Below, piece after piece: positions 15,282 to 25,167 of a stretch of DNA of 63,170 nt (its first letter is position 1; the number at the start of each line of letters is the position of its first letter). The position numbers were made by a program, and so were the translations under genes. The notes below the pieces were generated by a model that had not been told where the DNA came from, ran no database searches, and was given only the letters and a program-made list of their open reading frames with translations. The stretch lies in contig CAKPNI010000006.1 in NCBI GenBank assembly GCA_934168355.1, positions 1 to 63,170 on the forward strand, written 5' to 3'. Source of the stretch: an uncultured Clostridia bacterium (lineage in GTDB: Bacteria > Bacillota > Clostridia > TANB77 > CAG-508).

Positions 15282-18041
15282 TTACTGATTTCTTCCGCAA
15301 CAATTCTTATACTTTTTTCCCGAGCCACATGGGCATAAATCGTTCCTACCAACCTTAGGAGTTTCCCTAACAACAGTTCTATTAACCTCAGGATTTTCTA
15401 CAGAAGATTGTCCTCCATCAACACTATTTATAGATTGTAAAGCAGCTTTAGTAATTTTAGCTGTTTCACTTCTTCTTAAATCCTTTTGTTGTCTTAAATT
15501 CATAAGAAGTTTAACAACATCTAGTTTGATTGCTTCGATCATTTCATCAAACATCTCGGTACCAACAATTCTGTATTGAACGACTGGGTCTTTTTGTCCC
15601 CAACCTTGAAGCCCAATACCTTTTCTAAGTTCATCCATATTATCAATGTGATCCATCCATTTTTGATCAACAACTTTAAGCATAACAATTCTTTCAATTT
15701 CACGTAATTGTTCAGCTTCGATTTCTTTTTCTTTATCAGCATATTTTTCATGAGCTTTTTCTTGTAAACTTGAAATAATTGCCTCTATATCTTCAGATTT
15801 GTCTTTTAATTCATCTAACATATTTATTCCAAATGTGCTTACAATCTCATTTGATAAAGCTTCTATATTTAAAGTTAATTTTCCTTTTTCATCTGATTCA
15901 TGATATGTTTCAACTGTTGCTCTTGCAACCCAATCAATATAATTTGATATAACAGAGCTTAAATCCATTCCATCAAGAACTTGTTTTCTTTGAGAATAAA
16001 TTTCTTCTCTTTGAACATTCATAACATCATCATATTTTAGGACATTTTTACGAATACTGAAGTTTCTTCCTTCAACTTTCTTTTGAGCATTTTCAACTGC
16101 TTTTGAAATCATTCTAACTTCAATTGGCATGTTTTCATCAACATTTAATGCTGAATAAACTTTTGTTACTCTATCTCCACCGAAGATTTTCATTAAGTTA
16201 TCATCTAATCCTATATAGAATTTAGATTCTCCCGGGTCTCCTTGACGTCCACTACGTCCACGCAATTGGTTGTCGATACGTCTTGATTCATGACGTTCTG
16301 TTCCTATTATTTTTAGACCTCCAGCAGCTATTACTTTTTCTTTTTCTTCTTTTATTTGTTCTTGATATTTTTCATCTAATTTCTTAAATGTTTCTCTTGC
16401 TCTTAATATATCTTGGTCATCTGTTTCATAATATGTGTTTGATTCTTCAATTAAGTTTTCAGGAACTTTGTTTGCTTTCATTTCTTGTTTTGCTAAGAAT
16501 TCACTGTTTCCTCCAAGCATAATATCAGTTCCACGTCCTGCCATATTTGTTGCGATTGTAACTGCTCCAAACTTACCTGCTTGAGCAATTATTTCGGCTT
16601 CTTGTTCATGATATTTAGCATTTAATACAGTATGCTTTATTCCTGCTTCTTTTAATTTTTTGCTTAATAATTCTGATTTTTCAACAGATACAGTACCAAT
16701 CAATATTGGTTGTCCTTTAGCATGTGCTTCCTTAACGCTTTCTACAATTGCGTTAAATTTAGCTCTTTCATTTTTGTATATAACATCATTTAAATCTTTT
16801 CTCATTACAGGTTTGTTTGTTGGAATTGCAACAACGTCTAGATTGTATATTTCCTCAAATTCGCTTTCTTCTGTCATTGCAGTACCTGTCATTCCTGAAA
16901 GTTTTCCATACATTCTGAAGAAGTTTTGGAATGTAATTGTAGCTAATGTTTTTGATTCATCTGCTATTTTTACTTTTTCCTTTGCTTCTAGAGCTTGATG
17001 TAATCCGTCATTATATCTTCTTCCATACATGATACGTCCAGTAAATTCATCAACTATTAATACTTGTCCATCTTTTACAATGTAATCTGTATCTTTTTTC
17101 ATTACACCATGTGCGTGTAATGCTTTATTTATGTGATGCACGATACTAGAGTTTTCTATATCATTTAGGTTTTCTAGTCCGAATTCTCTTTCAGCTTTTT
17201 CTATACCTTTTTGTGTTAATGTTGCAGATTTTGCTTTTAAGTCTACAATATAGTCATATTTTTCATTATCTTCTTGTTGGTCAAAGTCTTTAACATCTTC
17301 TTCTACTATAACTTTTGCTTGTAATTTTCTTACAAATGTATCTGCTTTTTTATATAAATCTGATGATGTATTTGCACTACCTGAAATGATAAGTGGTGTT
17401 CTAGCTTCATCTATTAATATACTATCTATTTCGTCTACTATTGCAAAATGCAAACTTCTTTGTACTAGTTGTTCTTTATATATAACCATATTATCTCTTA
17501 AGTAGTCAAATCCGAACTCATTGTTTGTACCATAAGTAATATCACTATTATATGCTTCTTGTTTTTGTTTTGGAGTTTGTCCAGAAACTACAAGTCCTAC
17601 TGATAATCCTAAGAATTTATATAATTTTCCCATCCATTCACTATCACGTTTTGCTAGGTAATCATTTACTGTTATTACGTGTACGCCTTTTCCTTCTAAG
17701 GCATTTAAGTATACTGGAAGTGTTGCAACTAATGTTTTTCCTTCACCTGTTTTCATTTCTGCAATTCTTCCTTGGTGAAGTATAATTCCACCTATTAATT
17801 GAACATCAAAGTGTCTCATTCCTAAAACTCTTTTTGATGCTTCTCTAACTACTGCAAATGCTTCTGGTAAGATATCATCTAATGTTTTTCCGTTTTTTAA
17901 TTCTTCTTTAAAATAAGCAGTTTTATTAGTTAACTCTTTATCTGATAATTTGCTTATTTCTCCTTCTAAACTATTAATTTTGTCAACTATAGGTCTTACT
18001 TTTTTAACCTCTTTTTCGCTGTATGATTTAAATAATTTCAT
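15282..18041 (-). CDS. secA: Preprotein translocase ATPase SecA
   Basis: Motor of Sec-dependent export, acting with SecYEG at the membrane. Full-length (about 919 aa). Motifs: GEGKTLVATLP (Walker A), FAIVDEIDSILIDEARTPLI (DEAD-type Walker B), NMAGRGTDIMLGG, RQLRGRSGRQGDPG and a C-terminal zinc-binding SEC-C motif, CPCGSGKKYKNCCG. The first ATG (18053) directly abuts GAGAGG; the ATG at 18041 starting MKLFKSYS is the more likely start. Divergent from the gene at 18185. Confidence 0.97.
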   Translation of the reverse strand: MKLFKSYSEKEVKKVRPIVDKINSLEGEISKLSDKELTNKTAYFKEELKNGKTLDDILPEAFAVVREASKRVLGMRHFDVQLIGGIILHQGRIAEMKTGEGKTLVATLPVYLNALEGKGVHVITVNDYLAKRDSEWMGKLYKFLGLSVGLVVSGQTPKQKQEAYNSDITYGTNNEFGFDYLRDNMVIYKEQLVQRSLHFAIVDEIDSILIDEARTPLIISGSANTSSDLYKKADTFVRKLQAKVIVEEDVKDFDQQEDNEKYDYIVDLKAKSATLTQKGIEKAEREFGLENLNDIENSSIVHHINKALHAHGVMKKDTDYIVKDGQVLIVDEFTGRIMYGRRYNDGLHQALEAKEKVKIADESKTLATITFQNFFRMYGKLSGMTGTAMTEESEFEEIYNLDVVAIPTNKPVMRKDLNDVIYKNERAKFNAIVESVKEAHAKGQPILIGTVSVEKSELLSKKLKEAGIKHTVLNAKYHEQEAEIIAQAGKFGAVTIATNMAGRGTDIMLGGNSEFLAKQEMKANKVPENLIEESNTYYETDDQDILRARETFKKLDEKYQEQIKEEKEKVIAAGGLKIIGTERHESRRIDNQLRGRSGRQGDPGESKFYIGLDDNLMKIFGGDRVTKVYSALNVDENMPIEVRMISKAVENAQKKVEGRNFSIRKNVLKYDDVMNVQREEIYSQRKQVLDGMDLSSVISNYIDWVARATVETYHESDEKGKLTLNIEALSNEIVSTFGINMLDELKDKSEDIEAIISSLQEKAHEKYADKEKEIEAEQLREIERIVMLKVVDQKWMDHIDNMDELRKGIGLQGWGQKDPVVQYRIVGTEMFDEMIEAIKLDVVKLLMNLRQQKDLRRSETAKITKAALQSINSVDGGQSSVENPEVNRTVVRETPKVGRNDLCPCGSGKKYKNCCGRNQ

Positions 18042-18184
18042 ATTCTCTTTCATCCTCTCAAATTGTTTTAAGTATTTTTCCCGTTTACTATATCACTAAA
18101 ATTATTTTTTAGCAAGTTTTTTTGTAATATTATTTGTATTTTAGAATAAATTTTTACTATAAAAGTACAGAAAGAAGGTATCTT

Positions 18185-18748
18185 ATGTTTTTATATAATT
18201 TAAAACTAAATGGCAATAGATTAGTTAAATTTTTATTTATCATTATGCTTTTGATTATTTTGGTTATTTTTTCTATTGGAATTTATAATATTTTTTTCAA
18301 AAATGAAAACAGATATAGTTCTGAAATAAAACTTACTGACACTATAAAATCTAATAAAGTTTTTGAAATTACACCTGAAAATTATACAAATATTTTGCAA
18401 GCAGTTACAGAAGATATTGATTCCTATATAGGTTGTAAAGTCCACTTTACTGGTTATGTTTATAGACTTATTGATTTTGATAAAGATGAGTTTGTATTAG
18501 CTCGTGATATGCTTGTAAATGAAAATACCTCTCAAAGCCTTGTTGTTGGTTTTTTGTGTACTTATGATACTGCTTATGAGTTTAAAGACAACACTTGGGT
18601 TGATATTACTGGTACTATTATTAAAGGAGAGTATTATGGTGATATTGCTCAAATTAAGGTTGATAATATGTTTGAATGTAGTGAACCAGAAAATAAATTT
18701 GTTTCTGTTCCCGATAATTCTTATGTGCCTACTTCTAGCATGTTTTAA
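18185..18748 (+). CDS. Membrane-anchored protein with YcgQ/TIGR03943-like C-terminal domain
   Basis: 187 aa from ATG MFLYNLKL, which follows AGAAGG. One transmembrane helix at ~15-40, then an extracellular domain. The part YIGCKVHFTGYVYR..FDKDEFVLARDMLV..VVGFLCTYD..DNTWVDITGTI resembles the C-terminal half of the YcgQ-like two-gene permease family, an OB-like fold. The usual cysteine pair of that family is not obvious, and the membrane-spanning half is missing, so this may be a stand-alone derivative. Divergent from secA; a hairpin terminator follows. Confidence 0.7.
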   Translation: MFLYNLKLNGNRLVKFLFIIMLLIILVIFSIGIYNIFFKNENRYSSEIKLTDTIKSNKVFEITPENYTNILQAVTEDIDSYIGCKVHFTGYVYRLIDFDKDEFVLARDMLVNENTSQSLVVGFLCTYDTAYEFKDNTWVDITGTIIKGEYYGDIAQIKVDNMFECSEPENKFVSVPDNSYVPTSSMF

Positions 18749-18753
18749 TAGCT

Positions 18754-18788
18754 ATAGCTACTTATATTAAATCAGTATAAGTAGCTAT
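18754..18788. terminator. Hairpin between convergent genes
   Basis: ATAGCTACTTATA / TATAAGTAGCTAT followed by ATTGTTT. It terminates the plus-strand gene at 18748 and sits just past the end of the convergent coiled-coil gene. Confidence 0.85.
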
Positions 18789-18802
18789 ATTGTTTAACTA
18801 CA

Positions 18803-19399
18803 TTATATTATTGCTTGAATTCCTCTGTTTTGTTCATTTTTTTCTATTTCATTAATCTTATTCATTATTCTTTTTTCCATTTCTTTTCTCTGTTTAGCAT
18901 TGAATTCAAATGAATGTTCTATCATTTCTACAAGGCCTTTTCCTTCTGCTCTAATGTAGTTATATATTTTGTTTTCTTTTTCATCAATTTTTTCAATTAG
19001 TTCAGCCTTTTGTTTATCTAACTTTTCATCAAATCGTTTACTTTGGCTTTCTAGTTTTTCATCAAATCGTTTACTTTGACATTCAAGTTTTTTATCAAAT
19101 TGTTTGCTTTGGCTTTCTAGTTTTTCATCAAAGTATCCAATTAATTCAATTTTTTGTTTTTCTAACTTTTCATCAAATCGTTTGCTTTGACTTTCTAGCT
19201 TTTCATCAAATTGTCTACTTTGTTTTTCTAATTTCTTATCAAATTCTTCCGTAATTTCATTTTTCTGTTTTTCCAATTTATCATCCATCTTTCTATCCTG
19301 TGCTTCAAATCTTTCATTCATTTCGGTGTGTAAATTATCTATTTTATTTGATAAATTAAATAATTGTTCTAAAATTAATTCTTCTATTTTTTCGGTCAT
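18803..19399 (-). CDS. Coiled-coil protein with 14-residue tandem repeats
   Basis: 198 aa from ATG MTEKIEELIL; GAGAGG is placed correctly for this start. Nearly the whole protein is predicted coiled coil. Residues ~55-140 repeat the unit KLE(S/K)QSKRFDE about six times (14 residues, 42 bp), and the DNA repeat is clear as well. The C-terminal part (EGKGLVEMIEHSFEFNAKQ) is unique. No catalytic motif is visible. A scaffold, tail-fibre-like or envelope-tether role is possible but unproven. Confidence 0.75.
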   Translation of the reverse strand: MTEKIEELILEQLFNLSNKIDNLHTEMNERFEAQDRKMDDKLEKQKNEITEEFDKKLEKQSRQFDEKLESQSKRFDEKLEKQKIELIGYFDEKLESQSKQFDKKLECQSKRFDEKLESQSKRFDEKLDKQKAELIEKIDEKENKIYNYIRAEGKGLVEMIEHSFEFNAKQRKEMEKRIMNKINEIEKNEQNRGIQAII

Positions 19400-19520
19400 T
19401 TCGTGTTCCTCTCTTTCTAAATTTTTTATGATATTGTGATATAATTTATAAATATGAATTAACTTGTAAATATTAAAAACTACCGTCAATTATACAGGAC
19501 GTTTTTCAAAAAGTCAAGCA

Positions 19521-20621
19521 CTATTCCAAATTAAAAATAGTTTTCACAATTCCCCCATCAAAAAACTTAGAAAAGACATTTTTCAAAATAATAAGAACAA
19601 TAGGCCCTACAAACATGCCGTAAAACACCAATAAACTTAAAACCAGTATACATTGCTGCAACTGTAAAAATAGGATGTATCCCAATATTTCCGACTCACA
19701 ATTTTAGGCTCAATAAATTGTCTAGTTACAGACATAATAATCCACAAACCAATTATTGCAAGCCCAAGCTTTAAATCTCCATTTAATCCAGATAAAATCC
19801 CCCAAGGTACCATAACAGTTCCAGAGCCTAAAATAGGAAGAGCATCTACAAAAGCAATTCCAAGTGCAATAATAAGTGGAAATCCAACATTTAACCCACA
19901 AAAATACATTATATAAAGTCCGATTAGAGATATTATAAAAGAAATTAATATAAGTGTTGCTTGTGCTTTTAAATATCCTCCTAAAACCTTTATAAGTTCT
20001 CTTATATGGCCGAGTAAGTTCCTTCATCCATTTTTCTGGCAAATGATGTTCTAATTCATCTAGCATATATATTTTATCTGTACAAATAAAATACAATGCT
20101 AAAATCGTTACACCTACATATATCATCATACAAGGTATAAGTTTAATTCCATTTACAATTCCCATTAGAAAATTTTGGAAATAGTCGGATATATTATTTA
20201 ATATAGTAAAACTATTTTTTTCAATTATGTCTATTAATTCTTTGGAAAATCTTAGTTTTACAGAATTGAATTTTTCTAATATTTTTTGAACCTGAAAATA
20301 TATATTATCATAATAATTATTAAAATCTGAAAGTAAATTTGAAGATTCTGAAACAATTGTTGCAATTCCCCAAACTAAAAGTCCAATTATAATTCCAAAT
20401 GTTATTACAAATACAATAATCGAACTTAATCTTCTGGTAATTTTTAAGTTTTTCATAAGTTTTTTTATTAATGGTTCTATGATTAATGATATAATAAAAG
20501 CAATCAAAAATGGCATATAAAATATAGCCAGTTTAAAAGCTACAATAGTTAAAATAATTGCTAGAAAAACTAATAATATTCTTTTTACAACACTTGTCCA
20601 ATATTTGGTTTCTTTAGGCAT
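19521..20621 (-). CDS. AI-2E/YtvI-type membrane permease (three +1 recoding sites)
   Basis: 365-aa polytopic membrane protein of the AI-2E transporter family (sporulation YtvI-like branch). N-terminal hydrophobic pairs (ILLVFLAIILTIVAFKLAIF, MPFLIAFIISLIIEPLI) are followed by an amphipathic region and the conserved second half: GGYLKAQ, ALPILGSGTVMVPW, EPKIV, IGIHPIF, VLGMFVGPIVLI. The frame breaks three times, at 20010-20012, 19691-19693 and 19618-19620. Each time the break is at CGG, and reading +1 restores the family sequence. Three +1 shifts bring the gene back to a total length divisible by three. GAGAGGTGGG precedes the ATG. Confidence 0.88.
19617..19620 (-). other. +1 recoding site CGGC in the AI-2E permease (third)
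   Basis: TTA CGG CAT in frame 0. Skipping the C gives GGC ATG TTT GTA GGG, the conserved VLGMFVGP motif. Confidence 0.85.
19690..19693 (-). other. +1 recoding site CGGA in the AI-2E permease (second)
   Basis: AGT CGG AAA in frame 0. Skipping the C gives GGA AAT ATT GGG ATA CAT (GNIGIH), joining EPKIVS to the conserved IGIHP segment. Confidence 0.85.
20009..20012 (-). other. +1 recoding site CGGC in the AI-2E permease (first)
   Basis: ACT CGG CCA in frame 0. Skipping the C gives GGC CAT ATA AGA GAA (GHIRE), continuing into LIKVLGGYLKAQ. Confidence 0.85.
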
Positions 20622-20639
20622 TTTCCCACCTCTCTTGTT

Positions 20640-20677
20640 AAAATTTGGCTATATAAATATTATATGCCAAATTTTAA
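20640..20677 (-). terminator. Terminator of spoIIP
   Basis: AAAATTTGGC / GCCAAATTTT stem followed by TTTTAAC context on the minus strand, 15 nt after the spoIIP stop. Confidence 0.75.
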
Positions 20678-20691
20678 CTACTATTCAGACT

Positions 20692-21868
20692 TTATTTTAA
20701 AGCTTCTTCCATTACTTTGCTTAGATATTTCATACTCGCTAAAGTTTGTTCCATTGTGTTTCCAGTAGCTCCTACTTCAATTATACAAGCCGCTTTCCCT
20801 AGATGCTGATTATATCTTGAATTTCTTAAAATAATAGGTTTAAATAATCCGGGATATAGTTCATTTGCTTTTTGCTGAATTTTTACTGCAAATTTCAAAT
20901 TCGAACTCCAGTTTGGATGTGATAATCCTCCCCCATCACTTCCCATTACAAACATAAGCTGTGCGCAATAATCATTCCCTATTTTGACTAATGGCGCATA
21001 ATCTTCTTTACTACCAATTGCATCTCTATGTAAATCTATTATAATATCTGAATTGAAATTGCTTAATATATTTTGCACTGTTTTTAATGACCTAGAATAT
21101 GAACCTGTATAAGCTGGATAGTCATGAAAATCTTTGTTATGATTTACATTAAAACCATAATTTCCAAGATAATTTGTAAGTTCATCCCCTACACGCACAA
21201 CAGAAAAATTCTGATTTATTGTTCTGTAATTTCCGTGATGGTTCATATTTATAGTTTTCTGTTTGAGTATAACTTTCACATGTATGAGTATGAAATATTA
21301 TTATGTCTTTTTTATCTATATCTAGGCTTTCTGGGTTTAGCATATCATCTGTTAATTCATATGATGTTTCATTTCTTATTTTTATTCCAGTATATTCCTT
21401 GTTATATCTTTCTGCTATCGGATTTTGAGTTACAACTTGCGTGCTTAAGTCTGTTGTTACTTCTTGTGTTTGTGCTGTTTTTTGTTCTTCCGAATTTGTG
21501 TTTGCATCTTGATTTCCATTAACATCTTCATTTTGTTCTTGTCCAAAAGTTTGTTCTTTTTCCTTGGTTTCAAATATTTTTGAACTTATGTTTAATATTG
21601 TTTTTGCAGATATGTTTTTTAAATCCGCTTCTACCTCTTCTGTTCTTTCTTGCTCCGCTTCTCCATTTCCCAAAACATATTTAAAAATACTACTTTCCGT
21701 ATTTATTCCCATTTTGATGAACTTATCAGTATTAATGTTTATAGATTTATTAAAATAATTTTCAAACTGAACATTCTTAAAGACTAAATCTCCTAAAATA
21801 TAAATAATAATCACAATAGCAATTATTTTTATAATGTCTTTTAATCTTATAACTGTAACATTGAACAT
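20692..21868 (-). CDS. spoIIP: Stage II sporulation protein P (one +1 recoding site)
   Basis: Membrane-anchored peptidoglycan amidase and endopeptidase of the engulfment machinery. 391 aa when read +1 at CGG 21233-21235. One transmembrane helix at ~12-30 and a Gln/Asn/Thr-rich linker precede the catalytic domain: IIIFHTHTCESY (zinc-site His/Glu), PSGNYRT, VVRVGDELTNYL, DIIIDLHRDAIG, RNSRYNQHLGKAACIIEVGATGNT. The break falls inside the catalytic domain, so the 0-frame product would lack activity. GGGAGAAG precedes the ATG. Confidence 0.92.
21232..21235 (-). other. +1 recoding site CGGA in spoIIP
   Basis: TCA CGG AAA in frame 0. Skipping the C gives GGA AAT TAC AGA ACA (GNYRT), the expected SpoIIP motif. 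Confidence 0.88.
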
Positions 21869-21919
21869 ATATCTTCTCCCTAAATAGATATATATTCTTA
21901 ATCAAAAAAAATATGCAAA

Positions 21920-21958
21920 AAGATGAGCAAATATACTCTAAGTATAAATGCTCATCTT
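21920..21958 (-). terminator. Terminator of the small gene upstream of spoIIP
   Basis: AAGATGAGCA / TGCTCATCTT stem followed by TTTGCATATTTTTTTT on the minus strand. Confidence 0.85.
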
Positions 21959-21963
21959 CTCTT

Positions 21964-22116
21964 TTAACTCTTAGACTTTTTAACTTCCCATTGCTTGTAA
22001 TAATCGTCCAAGAAAGTCTGGTTAAATGGATAATAATCCGATCTTACCGAGTGGTTATTTGGTTTCGTTTCGTTTGTCCGTTCAATAGTAGCAACATTGT
22101 CCTTTTCGTTCTGCAT
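21964..22116 (-). CDS. Small 50-aa orphan protein
   Basis: Begins MQNEKDNVATIE and ends YYKQWEVKKSKS, with AAAGGAG seven bases before the ATG and its own terminator, so it is likely expressed. It contains an in-frame CGG (22078-22080). In the 0 frame that codon would be Arg and the ORF runs 50 aa. Read +1 at this CGG and at a second one soon after, it would end after about 30 aa. The choice cannot be made from the sequence. No family recognised; base composition is richer in G and C than its neighbours. Confidence 0.5.
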   Translation of the reverse strand: MQNEKDNVATIERTNETKPNNHSVRSDYYPFNQTFLDDYYKQWEVKKSKS

Positions 22117-22284
22117 ATAATTCTCCTTTCTGTTAATTACGATAATCCAAATAAAAGATTACCTTTTGCTTGTTGCATGTTTATTATAATATCCCATTTT
22201 TTTCCAATAATCAAATCAAAAATTTCATATTCCAAACAAATATAATGGTAATTTTTTCCATTTTTGATGTTTTTTCTTCTATTT

Positions 22285-22935
22285 TTAAATTTTTCTAGGT
22301 TTTAGCTCCAAATAAATAGGTTTCTCATTTTCAATCATAGTAGATTTACCATGACCCGGATACACAATAGTATCATCTGGTAAAACAAGTAACTTATTTA
22401 TAATAGAATCCATAATCTCATCAAAATCAGAAGTAGGTAAATCTGTTCTTCCCCATGTACCTCTAAACAAAGTATCACCAGAAAACAAAAGTTTCTCACT
22501 TTCTAAATATAAAGAACAACCTCCTTTAGTATGACCTGGTGTATGAATAACTTTAAATTCAAGATTACCCACGTGAATTAAGTCTCCATCATCTAATCTA
22601 GAATCTGCATCTATTTCAATTTCTGGAAGTCCATCCATAAATTCAGTAAGATTTATTTCTTTATTATTTAATCCCTCTACATCTAACCTATGGATTAAAA
22701 CCTTTCCACCCATCTTTTCTCTTAATTCCTTAACACCTGCTATATGGTCTCCATGGCAATGAGTTAGAAAAATATATTTTAAATTTCCTTGTAAAATATT
22801 TATCATTTCAATAATTCTGTCTACATCACCTGCTGGATCAACAACCATCGTTTCTTTACTTTCTTGGTCAAAAACTATATAGCAATTTGTTTCATCCCCT
22901 ATCCATGTTGATATTTTTAATCTCTTTAGTATCAT
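22285..22935 (-). CDS. Metallo-beta-lactamase fold hydrolase (glyoxalase II-like)
   Basis: 216 aa with the zinc-binding signature LTHCHGDHIAG near residue 58, HTPGHTKGGCSLYL, FSGDTLFRGTWGRTDLP and YPGHGKSTMI. This order is typical of the YqgX/GloB-like subgroup that often follows rel in Firmicutes. The ATG comes six bases after the rel stop, with AGAAGG inside the end of rel, so the two are translationally close. Cytosolic thioester hydrolase role presumed. Confidence 0.9.
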   Translation of the reverse strand: MILKRLKISTWIGDETNCYIVFDQESKETMVVDPAGDVDRIIEMINILQGNLKYIFLTHCHGDHIAGVKELREKMGGKVLIHRLDVEGLNNKEINLTEFMDGLPEIEIDADSRLDDGDLIHVGNLEFKVIHTPGHTKGGCSLYLESEKLLFSGDTLFRGTWGRTDLPTSDFDEIMDSIINKLLVLPDDTIVYPGHGKSTMIENEKPIYLELKPRKI

Positions 22936-22941
22936 TAAATT

Positions 22942-25152
22942 TTAAACCTTCTTTCTTGTTACTTCATAAACACTATCCACCTTGCGAATAGCTTTTAAAA
23001 TAGAATTAAGTTCATCTATATTTTTAGTTTCCAAAGTAAGTTCTATAATTGCAATTCTATCTTTACCAGTTTTAGCATTAATTCCAACAATATTTGCTTT
23101 AGCTACAGATAAAGCTTTTGTAATATCTGCTAATAATCCGCTTCTATCATTTGCTGAAATTTCTATATCAACATTATAAGATGCTTGTTTTTCTTCTACC
23201 CAAGAAACATCAATAATTCTATTTTCCTCTTTTAATAAATCTTTAACATTAACACAATCTTTTCTGTGAACAGAAACGCCTCTACCTTTTGTAATATATC
23301 CTATAATTTCATCACCCGGAAGAGGATTACAACACTTAGAAAGCTTTACTAAACAATTATCTATTCCCTTAACTATTATACCATTACTAGATGGCTTTGC
23401 TTTTCTTTCAGCTTTAGCCTTAGATAGTTCTTCGAGCTTTTCTTCGATTTCTTCTTCTTTATGGTCTTTTCTATACTCTATAAGCATACGAGCAATTACT
23501 TTTCCTGCTGAATTTGCACCAAATCCAACTGCTGCATACATTTCGTCTAGGTCTTTATATTTATATCTATTAAGCATTGGTGTAATGTAATCTGTTTTAA
23601 ATAATTTGTCATGAGATAAACCAAGTCTTTTTAGTTCTTTATCAATAGATATTTTCCCTTTTTCAATATTTTCTGCTTTTTTCTCTTTTTTAAACCAACT
23701 ATTTATCTTATTTTTAGCTTGAGCACTTTTTATAAATTTAAGCCAATCCATACTTGGACCTTTTGAATTATCAGATGTAATTATTTCTATTATATCTCCA
23801 CTTTTTAATGGAGTAATAATAGGCATCATTTTGCTATTTATCTTACAACCTGTCATGTGATTTCCGATTTCAGCGTGAATAGAATATGCAAAATCAATTG
23901 GTGTTGCACCTTTTGGTAAAACCTTTATTAAACCTTTTGGAGTGAAGACATAAACTTCATCCTCAAATAATTCTCTTTTTAAATTGTCTAAAAATTGCTC
24001 TGGGTCTTGCATTTCTTGTTGCCACTCTAGAGTTTCACGAAGCCATGCAAGTTTATCTTCTGTGACTATAACATTTTTCTTTCCTCTTCCTAAGAAATTT
24101 GCTTCCTTATATGCCCAGTGTGCTGCGATACCATTTTCTGCAATCTTATGCATGTCCCATGTACGAATCTGAACTTCAAATGGTGTTCCTTTTTCTCCAA
24201 GTAATGTTGTATGGATTGATTGATACATATTAGGTTTTGGAACTGCTATATAGTCTTTAAATCTTCCCGGCATCGGACTATACATTTCGTGAACTACACC
24301 TAATGCTGCATAACAGTCTTTTACAGAGTTTACTATAATTCTCATAGCAAACAAATCATATATTTGGTCTATTGTACAATTATCTCTTATCATTTTTCTA
24401 TATATAGAGTACAAGTGTTTGGCTCTTCCTGTAACTTCTGCATCTATTCTTTGTTTTTTTAGCTGAACTCTTATATCATCCATTATCTTTTCTATAAACT
24501 TTAGTCTTTCATCTTTTTTCTTATTTATACTTTCAACTAAATCATAATATTTTTCTGGATACATATATTTAAAGCCAAGGTCCTCTAATTCTGCTTTTAT
24601 TGAATATAGACCTAATCTATTTGCAAGTGGTGCATATAGTTCCAAAGTTTCTTTTGCATTTGCAATTTGCCTGTCTCTTTTTAGATATTTTAATGTTCTC
24701 ATATTATGAAGTCTATCTGCAAGTTTTATTAATATAACTCTTATGTCTTTTCCCATTGCTAAAAACATTCTTCTATAATTTTCTACTTGCGTTTCTTCTA
24801 AGGTTGCAAATTGAATAGTACTTAATTTAGTAACACCTGCAACCATATCTGAAATTTCTTGTCCAAAAAGGTCTGTTAAGTCTTTTTGAGTAACATCTGT
24901 ATCTTCTACTACATCGTGAAGAAGAGCTGCGCAAAGTGTATTATCATCCATTCCTATTGATGCTAAAATATATGCAACATTTAAAGGATGGATTATATAA
25001 GGTTCTCCTGAACCTCTTTTTTGGTCTTTATGTTTTTCTGCTGCTAAGTTGTATGCTTTCATTATTAGTTTTGTATCTGCCTTTTTTGATACTTCTTTTT
25101 TCTTTGATATTACATCATAAATTGTTATTTCATCTTTATTTTCTGTTATCAT
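22942..25152 (-). CDS. rel: Bifunctional (p)ppGpp synthetase/hydrolase Rel
   Basis: 736 aa, complete RelA/SpoT architecture: HD hydrolase (AALLHDVVEDTD, KLADRLHNMRT), synthetase (RAKHLYSIYRKM, YQSIHTTLLG, EVQIRTWDMH), TGS (VFTPKGLIKVLPKGATPIDFAYSIH), zinc-finger/helical region (KCCNPLPGDEIIGYITKG) and a C-terminal ACT domain. AAAGGGGG precedes the ATG. It lies 15 nt after recJ; the apt gene commonly found between recJ and rel is absent. Confidence 0.97.
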   Translation of the reverse strand: MITENKDEITIYDVISKKKEVSKKADTKLIMKAYNLAAEKHKDQKRGSGEPYIIHPLNVAYILASIGMDDNTLCAALLHDVVEDTDVTQKDLTDLFGQEISDMVAGVTKLSTIQFATLEETQVENYRRMFLAMGKDIRVILIKLADRLHNMRTLKYLKRDRQIANAKETLELYAPLANRLGLYSIKAELEDLGFKYMYPEKYYDLVESINKKKDERLKFIEKIMDDIRVQLKKQRIDAEVTGRAKHLYSIYRKMIRDNCTIDQIYDLFAMRIIVNSVKDCYAALGVVHEMYSPMPGRFKDYIAVPKPNMYQSIHTTLLGEKGTPFEVQIRTWDMHKIAENGIAAHWAYKEANFLGRGKKNVIVTEDKLAWLRETLEWQQEMQDPEQFLDNLKRELFEDEVYVFTPKGLIKVLPKGATPIDFAYSIHAEIGNHMTGCKINSKMMPIITPLKSGDIIEIITSDNSKGPSMDWLKFIKSAQAKNKINSWFKKEKKAENIEKGKISIDKELKRLGLSHDKLFKTDYITPMLNRYKYKDLDEMYAAVGFGANSAGKVIARMLIEYRKDHKEEEIEEKLEELSKAKAERKAKPSSNGIIVKGIDNCLVKLSKCCNPLPGDEIIGYITKGRGVSVHRKDCVNVKDLLKEENRIIDVSWVEEKQASYNVDIEISANDRSGLLADITKALSVAKANIVGINAKTGKDRIAIIELTLETKNIDELNSILKAIRKVDSVYEVTRKKV

Positions 25153-25167
25153 ATAATCCCCCTTTAT

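Noticed and set aside
18950..19250. CRISPR or intergenic tandem repeat
   Set aside because: The 42-bp repeats are in frame inside a coiled-coil gene.
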